40,425 nucleotides of DNA from Verrucomicrobiaceae bacterium. GTDB taxonomy: Bacteria > Verrucomicrobiota > Verrucomicrobiia > Verrucomicrobiales > Akkermansiaceae. A program made the translations under genes and the position numbers. The stretch is from positions 1-40,425 of the forward strand of contig JAIXPW010000185.1 of NCBI GenBank assembly GCA_027485995.1. Reading direction: 5' to 3'. Shown here in pieces: positions 1 to 8,571 of the stretch. How positions within the stretch are numbered: the stretch's first letter is position 1; every line of letters begins with the position of its first letter. A model generated the notes under the pieces. That model saw nothing but the letters and a program-made list of their open reading frames with translations, made no database searches and was not told the origin of the DNA.

Positions 1-1
1 C

Positions 2-361
2 ACCACCAAGCCGGAAACCGCCGGCACCGATGGCTTCCGCGAGCTCATCAAGGACCTCACCCTCCACATCGCCGCCTCCGCGCCGCGCGGACTTTCCCGG
101 GACGACATCCCGGCCGAAATCGTGGAAGCCGAAAAGGACATCTTCCGCGTCCAGCTCGCCGATTCCGGCAAGCCCGCCAACATCATCGAGAACATCCTCG
201 TCGGCAAGATGGCCAAGTTCTTCTCCGAGAGCTGCTTCCTGGAGCAGGGCTTCGTCAAGGACCCGGACACCACGATCGCCAAGCTCGTCGAAGCCAAGGG
301 CAAGGACCTCGGCGACACGCTGACTGTCCGCCGCTTCGTCCGCTTCGGACTGGGCGAATAA
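2..361 (+). CDS. tsf: Elongation factor Ts, C-terminal part (5' end outside window)
   Basis: Translation elongation factor Ts is the cytoplasmic guanine-nucleotide exchange factor that recycles EF-Tu-GDP. Reading from base 2 gives about 119 residues with the family's C-terminal hallmarks. These are a segment reading LTLHIAASAPRGLSRDDIPA, then EAEKDIFRVQ, a GKPANIIENILVGK stretch, and FLEQGFVKDPDTTI, ending in the typical VRRFVRFGLGE tail. The N-terminal UBA-like domain and the start lie before the window. In most bacteria tsf follows rpsB, which would be just upstream. The stop is followed within 50 bases by a strong terminator, so this is the end of its transcription unit. I am confident of the identity; only its completeness is unknown. 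Confidence 0.95.
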   Translation, partial: TTKPETAGTDGFRELIKDLTLHIAASAPRGLSRDDIPAEIVEAEKDIFRVQLADSGKPANIIENILVGKMAKFFSESCFLEQGFVKDPDTTIAKLVEAKGKDLGDTLTVRRFVRFGLGE

Positions 362-405
362 CTCTTGGCGGCGCTTTCCCAGCGCCCAGCCAACTCCTCC
401 CAAAG

Positions 406-436
406 CGCCCGCTTCCGCAAGGAGGCGGGCGTTTTT
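406..436 (+). terminator. Rho-independent terminator after tsf
   Basis: An 11-base arm (406-416) and its complement (421-431, one G-T pair) enclose a GCAA tetraloop and are followed by five T's (432-436). The GC-rich stem and T run are a textbook intrinsic terminator, placed 45 bases after the tsf stop. Confidence 0.9.
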
Positions 437-449
437 CGTGAACGCTTGA

Positions 450-482
450 TTTGATGAAAATTTGCGATAAGCCTTCATCAAA
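450..482. promoter_or_regulatory. Inverted repeat, candidate VapB operator
   Basis: TTTGATGAA (450-458) is repeated as its exact complement TTCATCAAA (474-482). The half-sites are 24 bases apart start to start, about two helical turns on the same face. The repeat ends 15 bases before the antitoxin start codon. VapB-type antitoxins commonly repress their own operon by binding such inverted repeats, so an operator overlapping the promoter is the likely meaning. No convincing -35/-10 pair could be fixed here. Confidence 0.45.
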
Positions 483-497
483 GTTCCATTCAAATAG

Positions 498-710
498 ATG
501 AGAATTACGGTCGATGTGGATGAAAAAAAGGTGGGCTCGATCCTTGAGCTGACCCGGCAGAAGAAGATGTCTCCCGCCGTGGCGATGGCCTTGGACGAAT
601 TCATTGAATTCAGGCAGCGCCAGGCCTTTCTCGCCAAGGTGATGGCGGGAAAGACCCGTTACGAAGCCTCGAATGAGGAGATCGAGGCGCTCGCTCACAC
701 GCAGCCATGA
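498..710 (+). CDS. VapB-like antitoxin
   Basis: A 70-residue protein that begins with MRITVDVDEKKV, the strand-helix pattern of small ribbon-helix-helix/VapB-type DNA-binding antitoxins. An acidic, less ordered C-terminus follows and would wrap the toxin. Its stop overlaps the start of the PIN-domain gene (ATGA at 707-710), the usual translational coupling of antitoxin before toxin. By family analogy the protein should neutralise the toxin and, with it, repress the operon through the inverted repeat at 450-482. There is no clear Shine-Dalgarno sequence. The assignment rests mostly on size and context; the exact antitoxin family is uncertain. Confidence 0.75.
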   Translation: MRITVDVDEKKVGSILELTRQKKMSPAVAMALDEFIEFRQRQAFLAKVMAGKTRYEASNEEIEALAHTQP

Positions 711-1099
711 GGGTGCTGATCGACACTTCGGCATGGATCGAGTTTCTCCGTCCGCAGGGAGACCCTGCGATCAAGTCGCGGGTGGCGGATTTGATTGCCC
801 TGGGCGCGGCGGCTTACACCTGTCCGGTCAGGTATGAACTGGTGATGGGTGCGAGGCCGAAGGAATTGCCGGACTTGCATCAGGCCTTGGGGTTTTCAAG
901 TCGAGTGGTCGCGACGCCAGTCCACTGGGATCGATCTGCGGAACTGGCAGGGAAGCTACGGGCAAAGGGATTCAACTTTCCGGCCTTGGATTTGCTCATT
1001 GCGACGGTGGCGTCCGCAGAGAATCTTCCGCTTTTGGCGCGCGATGCCCATTTCTCGGCGGTCCGGGAGGCGTTGCTGCCTGACTTGGACTTGGCCTGA
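707..1099 (+). CDS. PIN-domain ribonuclease toxin, VapC family
   Basis: A 130-residue PIN-domain protein, the normal VapC length. The acidic residues that bind the catalytic metal are visible: Asp6 in VLIDTSAW, Glu44 in RYELVMG, Asp95 in ALDLLIA and Asp113 in ARDAHF. VapC toxins are cytoplasmic endoribonucleases that cut tRNA or rRNA when the antitoxin is degraded. The gene overlaps the antitoxin gene by four bases and is the last gene of the pair. It appears intact, unlike the two other toxin-antitoxin loci in this window (around 11.5 and 18 kb). Confidence in the family is high; the RNA target cannot be read from sequence. Confidence 0.9.
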   Translation: MRVLIDTSAWIEFLRPQGDPAIKSRVADLIALGAAAYTCPVRYELVMGARPKELPDLHQALGFSSRVVATPVHWDRSAELAGKLRAKGFNFPALDLLIATVASAENLPLLARDAHFSAVREALLPDLDLA

Positions 1100-1156
1100 G
1101 TCGAAACACGGGCGAGCCGTCTGTGCTCCTCTTGCCCTTTTGTTCAAATGTGGAGA

Positions 1157-1963
1157 TCACTCCCAACGTTTCGCCTCATTCCAGGCGTCGTCCATCTGCT
1201 CGGGCGTGGCGGCGTGGAGGCTGAGGCCTTGCTCGGTTAGAATCTTCTCCATGACGGCGAAGCGCTTCTCAAACTTGTCGTTGGCGCGGGCCATGAGGAT
1301 CTCCGGATCGGCTCCCCGGAAGCGGGCGAGATTGACCACGCTGAATAGGAGATCACCTATTTCCTCGGAAACGGCGTCGGCATCCTGCGCGTCTGCCGCG
1401 GCCTGAACCTCGTGCAGCTCCTCGCGGATCTTGGCGATCACACCGGTTTCGGTGGGCCAGTCGAAGCCGACCTTGGCGGCCTTTTTCTGTAGCTTCGCGG
1501 CGCGGGGCAGGGCAGGCAGGCCCTTGCCGACTCCGTGAAGGAACGGCTTTTCCTCGTCGCCCTTTTCAGCGCGCTTGATGGCGTCCCATTGGGCGAGCAC
1601 GGCATCGGAGTTTCCGGCCGAGCTTTCGCCGAAGACATGCGGATGGCGGTGGACCAGCTTGTCGGAAATGCCACGCGCGACGTCGTCAAGGTTGTAGCGG
1701 CCTGCTTCCTGGGCGAGCTCGCTGTGGAAGACAACCTGAAGCAGCACGTCTCCGAGTTCCTCCTTCAAATGCTCGTGATCCTGGCGGGTGATGGCATCGA
1801 CGGCTTCGTAGGCTTCCTCGATGAGATTCGAAACGAGGCTCTGATGGGTCTGCTCGGCATCCCAGGGGCAGCCGCCGGGGGCACGGAGGCGGTGCATGAT
1901 GGCACGGAGTCGTTCCAATTGCCGCCCGTCATCGGGGCAGTCGATCATTTCGGCATCGGTCAT
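1157..1963 (-). CDS. mazG: Nucleoside triphosphate pyrophosphohydrolase MazG
   Basis: A 268-residue protein of full-length MazG type with two tandem MazG domains. It hydrolyses NTPs and dNTPs to monophosphate and pyrophosphate in the cytoplasm, clearing abnormal nucleotides and affecting (p)ppGpp levels in other bacteria. The N-terminal domain has the substrate motif RLRAPGGCPWDAEQTHQSL and the metal-binding EEAYEAVDAI (Glu49, Glu50, Glu53) with EELGDVLLQVVFH (Asp72). The second domain shows FDWPT and VSEEIGDLLFSVVNLAR. The start codon overlaps the stop of the upstream rhomboid gene (ATGA at 1960-1963), so the two genes are cotranscribed and probably translationally coupled. Identity is secure. 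Confidence 0.95.
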   Translation of the reverse strand: MTDAEMIDCPDDGRQLERLRAIMHRLRAPGGCPWDAEQTHQSLVSNLIEEAYEAVDAITRQDHEHLKEELGDVLLQVVFHSELAQEAGRYNLDDVARGISDKLVHRHPHVFGESSAGNSDAVLAQWDAIKRAEKGDEEKPFLHGVGKGLPALPRAAKLQKKAAKVGFDWPTETGVIAKIREELHEVQAAADAQDADAVSEEIGDLLFSVVNLARFRGADPEILMARANDKFEKRFAVMEKILTEQGLSLHAATPEQMDDAWNEAKRWE

Positions 1964-2847
1964 GAGGAGTGGCTTTCGGAGGCTTTGCGGAGCAGGCCGC
2001 GTTCCTCGTCGGTGAGGCTTTGGAAGCCGTGCTGGCTGATCTTGTCGAGAATGCGGTCGATTTCGCTCGAAGCGGCGAGGTCGATCTCGGTGCGGGGACG
2101 GAGCTTGGGTTCTCCGTAGGACTGTGGCGAGGTGGAGGGTCGCGCACGGCGGATGGTGGGAGCCACCTTTCGCTTTGCCAGGAGGAGGCGGCCTTTTACG
2201 AGGATGAAGCCAAGGATGGCGCCGCCGAGATGGCCGGCCTCGCCGCCCTCATTACCGCCGAGGCCGAGCAGGATGGAGACGACGGCGATGCCGAGGACCA
2301 GCATGGCCATGGTGCGGATCGAAAGCTCAACCGGAGGAATCAACAGTCTGACCCGGAGGTTCGGGGCGATGACGGCCACGCCGATGAGGATGCCATAGAT
2401 CCCGGCGGAGGCACCGACGAGACCGGTCTGGTAGTCGTCCGGAAGAAAACGAATGAAGACCAACAGGGAGTAAAAGGCCGCGCCGGCCGCGCCGCAGAGC
2501 AGATAGAAGATCGAGAAGCGCCTGCTGCCCCACCAGTTCTCCATCCAGGGGCCGAAGAAATAGATTCCGACGCAGTTGAAGGCGACGTGGCCGAGACTGT
2601 CGTGGATGAACTGGAAGGTGAGGAATTTCCAAACCTGCCCATCAAGAATCCCGCTTTGAATGGCGAACGCTCCTGCATCCTTGATCGGGCCCCGTTCCTG
2701 GCCCTGCTTTGTGAGGAACAGATCGACGAAGAAGATCACGAGATTCACGATGATCAGCCACTTCGTCACCGGAGGCAGCGAAGGTGTTTTGGAACGCATG
2801 GCAGCGTAGTCTCGTTCGGAAGTTCCCATCTGGTTCGGCGTTACCAT
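1960..2847 (-). CDS. Rhomboid family intramembrane serine protease
   Basis: An integral membrane serine protease of the rhomboid family, which cleaves transmembrane segments of other proteins. I place the start at the ATG at 2847 because a GGGAGGA sequence lies just upstream; the frame stays open to 2955 without a better start. Counting from 2847 (295 residues), the catalytic serine is Ser148 in GASAGIYG, the catalytic His206 is in GEAGHLGG, and the HVAFN motif lies near residue 87. About six hydrophobic segments are visible. The last 30 residues (IDRILDKISQHGFQSLTDEE) form a soluble helical tail seen in many rhomboids of this phylum and Bacteroidetes. The gene overlaps mazG by four bases. 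The substrate is unknown. Confidence 0.93.
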   Translation of the reverse strand: MVTPNQMGTSERDYAAMRSKTPSLPPVTKWLIIVNLVIFFVDLFLTKQGQERGPIKDAGAFAIQSGILDGQVWKFLTFQFIHDSLGHVAFNCVGIYFFGPWMENWWGSRRFSIFYLLCGAAGAAFYSLLVFIRFLPDDYQTGLVGASAGIYGILIGVAVIAPNLRVRLLIPPVELSIRTMAMLVLGIAVVSILLGLGGNEGGEAGHLGGAILGFILVKGRLLLAKRKVAPTIRRARPSTSPQSYGEPKLRPRTEIDLAASSEIDRILDKISQHGFQSLTDEERGLLRKASESHSS

Positions 2848-3043
2848 GCGAATCGTCCTCCCGCAAGTCCGGCCAGTGCCATCCGCTCTGATGGATCTTT
2901 CATGGATTGTGCTGCATTTGGATGAATTCCACTTGTCGGATCTGCGGATGGGCATGTCGCCCGATGATTCGATTTTCCAGGTCGATCCGGCGGATCCGGC
3001 ATGCCGGGTGCTAAGTAGAGGATGTTGTTTGCCAATCTACCCC

Positions 3044-3436
3044 ATGAATACCATGAACGAAACCACACGACCTAGTACCTACCCGGATGACCGCAGCATC
3101 GAGCCTGAGCTCGTGCTCGACGACATCTGGGATCTTGATGAAGTTTCCGCCGTCATCCGGTCCAAAAGCGATCACGAGGCGACGCCCGCCTTTCTTTTTC
3201 TTGGAAAAAAGGAAGCCGGGCTTCTCCGCGAATACCTCGCTGAAGTCTTCGGAGACGACGCCGTCAGCACCTTGAAGGACACCTATTTCATGGGTCTCGA
3301 GGTGATTGAGATCGAATGCGAGTCCTTCTTCCTCACCGGAGGACGGAAGACCATCCGCACGCTCCAGGATCCGATTTCGCGTCGTCCAGCCTGGCGCGAT
3401 CGGGAAACCGATACCTGCTGGCAGTTCAGGATCTGA
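3044..3436 (+). CDS. Hypothetical protein, 130 residues
   Basis: A soluble acidic protein with no signal peptide or membrane span. The frame is open further upstream (to 2846), but that part overlaps the divergent rhomboid promoter region and is not protein-like, so I start at the ATG at 3044 (a second ATG lies at 3053). A weak GAGGA precedes it at some distance. The body has a plausible alpha/beta composition with LFLGKKEAGLLREYLAEVFG followed by YFMGLEVIEIECESFFLTGG. I do not recognise the family. It stands alone, with a terminator-like hairpin after it. Coding character is good; function is unknown. Confidence 0.65.
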   Translation: MNTMNETTRPSTYPDDRSIEPELVLDDIWDLDEVSAVIRSKSDHEATPAFLFLGKKEAGLLREYLAEVFGDDAVSTLKDTYFMGLEVIEIECESFFLTGGRKTIRTLQDPISRRPAWRDRETDTCWQFRI

Positions 3437-3490
3437 AAGAGATCCCTGATCGTCACGTAATCCATTTCGGCTCCTGCGAGGAGTCATTTC

Positions 3491-3545
3491 GGGCGGCCAC
3501 CGCCTGACGTCCCAGGGCGCCAGGCGACGGCCGCCCTTCTTTTTT
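3491..3545 (+). terminator. Rho-independent terminator
   Basis: GGGCGGCC (3491-3498) pairs with GGCCGCCC (3529-3536). A further inner pairing CGCCTG/CAGGCG extends the stem after two mismatches, and a TTCTTTTTT run follows (3537-3545). It ends the unit of the small hypothetical gene and separates it from pckG. Confidence 0.8.
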
Positions 3546-3660
3546 CCCGCATGGAGAAGTGGGGCGAGGATGATGCGAAACGTTTCTCATCAACAGGCGG
3601 CTCCGCATTTTTCGAGAAATGCCCCGCAATCTGCACGTGGCGTTGCGTTGATGGGCAGTC

Positions 3661-5523
3661 ATGGGTTTCAATGGTCCCGTGATGAAAGACAATCTTCCGA
3701 CCACCCACCAGGCCCTTCGGAAATGGGTCGATGAAATGACCGCCCTCTGCACTCCTGATTCGGTGGAGTGGTGCGATGGCTCCCAGGCCGAGTGGGATCG
3801 ACTGACCGAACTGCTGGTTGGGAAGGGCACGCTGACGAGGCTCAATCCCGACAAGCGCCCCAACAGTTTCCTGGCACGCTCCACGCCGTCCGATGTCGCC
3901 CGTGTGGAGGACCGCACCTACATCTGCACCCGCCGTCGCGATCAGGCGGGGCCGACGAACAACTGGATGCAGCCGGATGAAATGAAGAAGCTGCTGACCG
4001 GAAAGTTCAGCGGATCGATGAAGGGTCGCACGATGTATGTGATCCCGTTCTGCATGGGGCCGATGGATTCCCCGCTGGCAAAGATCGGCGTGCAGGTGAC
4101 CGACAGCGCCTACGTGGTGCTGAACATGCGGATCATGGCCCACATGGGACGGCACGTCCTGGATCGGTTGGAGCAGGAGGCGGATGGAAGCCTGAAGTCG
4201 AAGCGCGATGGCGTTGGACGTTTCATTCCCTGTCTCCACTCGGTGGGCGCTCCCCTCGAGCCTGGCCAGAAGGACAGCACGTGGCCGTGCAGCGATGACA
4301 AGTACATCGTGCATTTCCCGGACACCCGCGAGATCTGGTCGTTCGGCTCCGGCTACGGCGGCAATGCCCTGCTAGGGAAAAAATGCCTCGCCCTGCGGAT
4401 CGCCTCGAACATCGCCCGCGAGCACAACTGGATGGCGGAGCACATGCTGATCCTCGGCCTGGAGTCGCCAGAGGGCGTGAAGACCTACGTGACTGCCGCC
4501 TTTCCCTCGGCCTGTGGCAAGACCAACCTCGCGATGATCGTGCCGCCGAAGCAGTATGCGGATGCAGGCTGGAAAACAACGATCGTCGGCGATGACATCG
4601 CCTGGCTCTGGCCGCATGAGGACGGTCGCCTCCACGCGATCAATCCGGAGACCGGTTATTTCGGCGTCGCGCCGGGGACTTCGTACGACACCAACCCGAT
4701 CGCGATGGAGTCGATGACGGAAAACACGATCTTCACCAATGTCGGGCTCACCGTTGACGGGGACATCTGGTGGGAAGGGCTCACCAAGGAGCCACCGGCG
4801 CACCTGATCGACTGGCAGGGCCAGGATTGGACGCCGGATTGCGGTCGCAAGGCGGCGCACCCGAATGCCCGCTTCACTGCGCCGGCCAGGCAGTGCCCGA
4901 CGATCGATCCCGACTGGCAGAACCCGGAAGGCGTGCCGATTTCCGCCATCGTCTTCGGTGGGCGCAGACCCAACACGATGCCGCTGGTGTATCAGGCCTT
5001 CAACTGGTCGCACGGGGTCTACATTGGCGCAACGATGGGTTCCGAGACCACCGCTGCGGCGATCGGGCTGGCGGGCGGGGTGCGGCGCGACCCGATGGCG
5101 ATGCTTCCCTTCATCGGCTACAACATGGCGGGCTACTTCCACCACTGGCTTGAGATGCGCCGTCACATCACCCACCTGCCGCGGTTTTTCCACGTCAACT
5201 GGTTCCGCAAGGACGACGACGGCAGCTTCCTGTGGCCCGGTTATGGCGACAACATGCGGGTTCTGGAATGGATCGTGAAACGCTGCCACGGCGACATCCC
5301 AGGACACGAGCGCCAGATCGGATGGACGCCGGAGTATCAGGATTTCAACACCGAGGGACTGGAAGGCTTCGATCGCGAGCGCTTCGAGAAATGCATGGCC
5401 TTCAATCCGGAGGAGTGGAAAGCCGAGATCCTCTCGCAGGGCGAGCTGTTCCTGAAGCTCTATGACCATCTTCCCAAGGAGCTGGTCTTCCAGCGCGAGT
5501 TGCTGGCTGCACGCCTGGTTTGA
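3661..5523 (+). CDS. pckG: Phosphoenolpyruvate carboxykinase (GTP)
   Basis: Cytoplasmic gluconeogenic enzyme converting oxaloacetate and GTP to phosphoenolpyruvate, CO2 and GDP. At 620 residues it has the usual length of the GTP-dependent class. The kinase-1a P-loop with the class-specific reactive cysteine is at residues 281-292 ([12 protein letters not shown]; Cys285, Lys287). The metal-binding [14 protein letters not shown] follows at 309-322, then GYFGVAPGT, and [14 protein letters not shown] with [11 protein letters not shown] in the C-terminal lobe. The start is uncertain: ATG at 3661 or at 3682 ([12 protein letters not shown]), the latter closer to the family's typical N-terminus; neither has a clear ribosome site. 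It is monocistronic and followed by a 7-bp hairpin at 5546-5563. Confidence 0.97.
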   Translation: MGFNGPVMKDNLPTTHQALRKWVDEMTALCTPDSVEWCDGSQAEWDRLTELLVGKGTLTRLNPDKRPNSFLARSTPSDVARVEDRTYICTRRRDQAGPTNNWMQPDEMKKLLTGKFSGSMKGRTMYVIPFCMGPMDSPLAKIGVQVTDSAYVVLNMRIMAHMGRHVLDRLEQEADGSLKSKRDGVGRFIPCLHSVGAPLEPGQKDSTWPCSDDKYIVHFPDTREIWSFGSGYGGNALLGKKCLALRIASNIAREHNWMAEHMLILGLESPEGVKTYVTAAFPSACGKTNLAMIVPPKQYADAGWKTTIVGDDIAWLWPHEDGRLHAINPETGYFGVAPGTSYDTNPIAMESMTENTIFTNVGLTVDGDIWWEGLTKEPPAHLIDWQGQDWTPDCGRKAAHPNARFTAPARQCPTIDPDWQNPEGVPISAIVFGGRRPNTMPLVYQAFNWSHGVYIGATMGSETTAAAIGLAGGVRRDPMAMLPFIGYNMAGYFHHWLEMRRHITHLPRFFHVNWFRKDDDGSFLWPGYGDNMRVLEWIVKRCHGDIPGHERQIGWTPEYQDFNTEGLEGFDRERFEKCMAFNPEEWKAEILSQGELFLKLYDHLPKELVFQRELLAARLV

Positions 5524-5545
5524 TGTTTCATCTGGCATTCCGTTG

Positions 5546-5563
5546 CCCGAGTTGTGACTCGGG
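5546..5563 (+). terminator. Perfect hairpin after pckG, possible terminator
   Basis: CCCGAGT and ACTCGGG enclose a TGTG loop, 22 bases after the pckG stop. There is no clean T run after it (an A/T-rich GAAAATTTATTTA follows about 10 bases later), so it may be a weak terminator or a 3'-end stabiliser. Confidence 0.4.
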
Positions 5564-5626
5564 TGACGGAGTGAAAATTTATTTAGGCGACTAATCCCGG
5601 GAGACGCGTTTGTATGGGTTGTCACC

Positions 5627-7003
5627 ATGAAACGCCTTCTTTGTTCCCTCAGCTTTGTTTTCCTGGCACCTGCCCTGTTTGCGCAGTCGCCGACAGGAAA
5701 GGATTCCAAATCAAAGTTTCCGCCCTTGGATGCCACCGTGCTGGATCCGGCGCTTTTCACCAAGAAGCTGGAGGACATCATGGCGGTCTATCACAAGGAT
5801 GTCTCCGCCTCCGAGAAGGCCCTTCAGGAGAAAATCCGTGAGCGGATGAAGAAGGATGGGGTGGACATGCCCGAAAGCGACCCCAGTGGCTTTCAGTGGC
5901 TCAGCAGCTTGAAGGACGGCATGCGCGCCGATCCGAAGCTTCTCGATTTGATGGACAAGCGCGTCGGGGAAGTCGTCATCCGCGCCGGTGCTCCCGGACT
6001 GGTCGGGTCTGTGACCGTCTCGCTCTACAACCGCGGAGATGACGGAGAAATCAGCCCGCGCAAGCTCCAGGAGGAGGTGGAGGCCTGGAAGGGCCGCATC
6101 AGTACCGCCGTGGGAACGCAGGCAGAGGCCCGCGAGCAGCGGGGAACCGTCAACACCACGGGCTGGATGTGGAGAAAGAACCGGGTGGCCTGGCTGCTCG
6201 AATCTTCCGTCAGCAAGGGTGATGAGGGCCTGCGCGCGGAGTTCATCCGCCTGCGGATCGCCTCGCTGGATGCCCCGTCGGGTGGCGGCAGCCAGCCAAC
6301 CCGGCGCTCCGCCCTGACCGAGCATGTCAAGAAGACCGCCGAGGGTGATGTCTATCTCGACGGAGTCCCGATGGTCGATCAGGGCCAGAAAGGTTACTGC
6401 GCGGTGGCGTCCGCCGAGCGCGTGGTCCGCTACTATGGGCTCGATGTGGACCAGCACGAGATGGCGCAGATCGCCAACACCAGTGAGATGGGCACCAGCA
6501 TGGGGGAAATGGAGGCCGCGCTGAAGAGCGCCACCGGCAAGCTTCACGTCAAGACGACCAAGCACTTCGATCTCGATGAGCGCCAATTCAATGCCGACGT
6601 GAAAGCTTACAACCAGGAGGCAAAAAAGGCCGGCGAGATTGAAATGAAGGTCGAGGAGGGATACATGCTCAACCCGATGTATTTCTGGCAGAAGGCGAAG
6701 CCGGAGATTTTCCGTGAGGTCAAGATCAAGCAGGCGGGATTCGACCGCTTCACCGGCAAGATCGAGGAATACATCAACCAGGGAATTCCGGTCTGCTGGG
6801 CCCTCCAGCTTGGCATGTTCAAGGAGGAAGGCCTGCCGCAGTCACGGGGAGGTCACATGCGCTTGATCCTTGGCTACAACAAGACCACCAAGGACATCCT
6901 TTATAGCGATTCCTGGGGCAAGGGCCACGAGATGAAGCGCATGCCGGCCGCCAATGCCTGGTGCATGACCATGGCCCTCTACACGATGGCTCCGACGAAG
7001 TGA
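5627..7003 (+). CDS. Exported papain-fold (C39-like) cysteine peptidase
   Basis: A 458-residue protein with a clear signal peptide (MKRLLCSLSFVFLAPALFAQ), so it acts outside the cytoplasm. Residues about 30-240 form a family-specific N-terminal region I do not recognise. From about 245 onward a peptidase_C39_2-like fold is visible: VPMVDQGQKGYCAVASAERV with catalytic Cys258, RGGHMRLILGYN with His410, and ILYSDSWG with Asp428 completing a Cys-His-Asp triad. A roughly 150-residue stretch separates Cys and His and includes a helical insert at 320-380. It is a single gene between pckG and the photolyase-like gene. Substrate unknown; because secreted, likely extracellular or periplasmic proteolysis or protein processing. 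Confidence 0.75.
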   Translation: MKRLLCSLSFVFLAPALFAQSPTGKDSKSKFPPLDATVLDPALFTKKLEDIMAVYHKDVSASEKALQEKIRERMKKDGVDMPESDPSGFQWLSSLKDGMRADPKLLDLMDKRVGEVVIRAGAPGLVGSVTVSLYNRGDDGEISPRKLQEEVEAWKGRISTAVGTQAEAREQRGTVNTTGWMWRKNRVAWLLESSVSKGDEGLRAEFIRLRIASLDAPSGGGSQPTRRSALTEHVKKTAEGDVYLDGVPMVDQGQKGYCAVASAERVVRYYGLDVDQHEMAQIANTSEMGTSMGEMEAALKSATGKLHVKTTKHFDLDERQFNADVKAYNQEAKKAGEIEMKVEEGYMLNPMYFWQKAKPEIFREVKIKQAGFDRFTGKIEEYINQGIPVCWALQLGMFKEEGLPQSRGGHMRLILGYNKTTKDILYSDSWGKGHEMKRMPAANAWCMTMALYTMAPTK

Positions 7004-7356
7004 GCCCGGACGAAATTGCCGCGACAGGCAGAGGGCTCCCCTTGAGGAACACACCACCTGCCGCGGCCCATCCGCTAACCACGGGAATCCGGACAAAGAT
7101 GAGGCTCAACCACCAATGAGGCTATCTTTGGAAAGATGGCGCGCTGTTTGGAAACGCTAGGATCGGGTCCGAAGACCCGATCCATCACGCAACCCAAAAC
7201 CACAAGCGAACCAAGGAAAAACACGAACGGAGAGCAGCGCATCGCGTGCCAGTTTTGATGTTTTGGATTTGATGACCGTCTTTCAGCGCCCTCCGCGAAT
7301 GGAGACGACACAGGGGCAACGGGTTGCGCGACCAAAATTTCTGTCCACCTTGGGCC
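7004..7356. other. Intergenic stretch with a perfect hairpin
   Basis: No gene is supported in these 353 bases. The only structure seen is a perfect 10-bp hairpin with a CGAA loop (7160-7183). A TTG at 7324 extends the next frame but has no other support as a start. Confidence 0.5.
7160..7183. repeat. Perfect 10-bp inverted repeat with CGAA loop
   Basis: GGATCGGGTC (7160-7169) and GACCCGATCC (7174-7183) enclose CGAA. No T run follows on either strand, so it is not a classic terminator. It lies midway between two convergently unrelated forward genes and could be a 3' stabiliser, a Rho-assisted stop or a protein site. Confidence 0.6.
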
Positions 7357-8565
7357 ATGATCTGCCCTCCAGACCGAATTGGTGCCTTGGACCAATTCAA
7401 CTCATTCATGGATGCCCTACCCCTCTATGCGCGGGACCGAAACAAGGTGGTTCCGGGCCATGACGCGGTCTCCAGGCTTTCCCCTGCGATCCGCCATCGC
7501 CTGGTGGATGGGAATGAATTGGTCGATCTCGCCCTGAAGTCCTTTCGATTCAGCCGGATTGAGAAATGGGTCCAGGAAGTCTGGTGGCGATCCTACTGGA
7601 AGGGCTGGCTGGAACAGAGGCCGCAGGTCTGGGAGGACTACTGCCTGCAACTTTCCAAGCCGTGGCCGGAAGAGGTCTCCGCCCGGTGCCTGCGGATCGA
7701 GGCTGCCGATTCGGGCAATGCCATCATCGACGCGTTCGCCCGCGAGCTTTCCGAAACCGGCTACCTCCACAACCACGCCCGGATGTGGGTCGCCGCGTGG
7801 TGGATTCATCAGGAACGCCTGCCCTGGGAACTCGGTGCCGCGTGGTTTTTCCGAAATCTGCTGGATGGCGATCCGGCGTCGAATACCCTGTCATGGCGAT
7901 GGGTGGCGGGCCTTCAGACTCCGGGAAAGACCTACCTGGCCCGACGTTCGAACCTCGAGAAATACCTCGACCCCGCCTGGCTGGCCGACCACGCCAAGGG
8001 CCTCGCGGCCTTCGAGGCTCCGGTGGCCCTGAACCTCGACGCCCCGCCGCTTTCGCGCCCTCTGCCCTTTCCCGAACCAGTCCTCGAAGTCGGTGCCACT
8101 CCTGCCGGGCTTTGGATTCATGAGGAGGATCTTTCGCCGGAAATGATTCTCCCGCCGGACTTCCAGCCTCAGGTGATCGCGGTGTCCGCCCACGGGTCGG
8201 CTTGGCATCAATCAGGATTTTCTCCGACCAAGCAGGCGTGGTTGAATGCGGCTCTCGATGATGCCAGTGAGCGGGCCAGGTCTCTTTGGAAATGCCCTCC
8301 GACCCGCCTCCCCGGGAAAGATCTGGCCTCTGAACTGACGCAGTGGGCTGAGCAATCCAGCCTGAAGCGGATCGTGACACTGCGTCCGCCCGTGGGGCCG
8401 TTGTGGCAGGAGTTGGCCGGCCTTTCCGAGGCTTTGAGCAGGATCGGTGTTGAACTCGTCCTGCTGGACCGGCAGTTGGATGTCAGGTCGCGCACCCATG
8501 CTGCCGGCGGCTTTTTCAAATTCTGGGAAAAGGTCCGACCCGGCCTCGTCGGCGCTGCCGGTTAA
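7357..8565 (+). CDS. Photolyase/cryptochrome-family protein with apparently swapped domain order
   Basis: About 402 residues from the ATG at 7357; ATG 7408 is also possible, and no start has a good ribosome site. The N-terminal half is the FAD-binding helical domain of photolyases. It contains SRLSPAIRHRL (opening of that domain), SGNAIIDAFARELSETGYLHN, HARMWVAAWWI, and LLDGDPASNTLSWRWVAGLQT, matching the FAD- and lesion-contacting core. In ordinary photolyases an alpha/beta antenna domain precedes this. Here it is missing in front, while the last 150 residues (from GLWIHEEDL to GGFFKFWEKV) resemble that antenna domain, including the segment that normally ends it (photolyases: a TPFW motif). 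Known family role: light-driven DNA repair or signalling. Whether this version repairs DNA is not known. Confidence 0.75.
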   Translation: MICPPDRIGALDQFNSFMDALPLYARDRNKVVPGHDAVSRLSPAIRHRLVDGNELVDLALKSFRFSRIEKWVQEVWWRSYWKGWLEQRPQVWEDYCLQLSKPWPEEVSARCLRIEAADSGNAIIDAFARELSETGYLHNHARMWVAAWWIHQERLPWELGAAWFFRNLLDGDPASNTLSWRWVAGLQTPGKTYLARRSNLEKYLDPAWLADHAKGLAAFEAPVALNLDAPPLSRPLPFPEPVLEVGATPAGLWIHEEDLSPEMILPPDFQPQVIAVSAHGSAWHQSGFSPTKQAWLNAALDDASERARSLWKCPPTRLPGKDLASELTQWAEQSSLKRIVTLRPPVGPLWQELAGLSEALSRIGVELVLLDRQLDVRSRTHAAGGFFKFWEKVRPGLVGAAG

Positions 8566-8571
8566 AAAACC

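Noticed and set aside
4372..5781. Long reverse open frame opposite pckG
   Set aside because: It mirrors the codon structure of pckG, has arginine-rich composition and no family motif; the forward enzyme is certain.
7324..7356. TTG at 7324 as start of the photolyase-like gene
   Set aside because: No ribosome site and the added residues are cysteine- and proline-rich without family match; ATG 7357 or 7408 is preferable.
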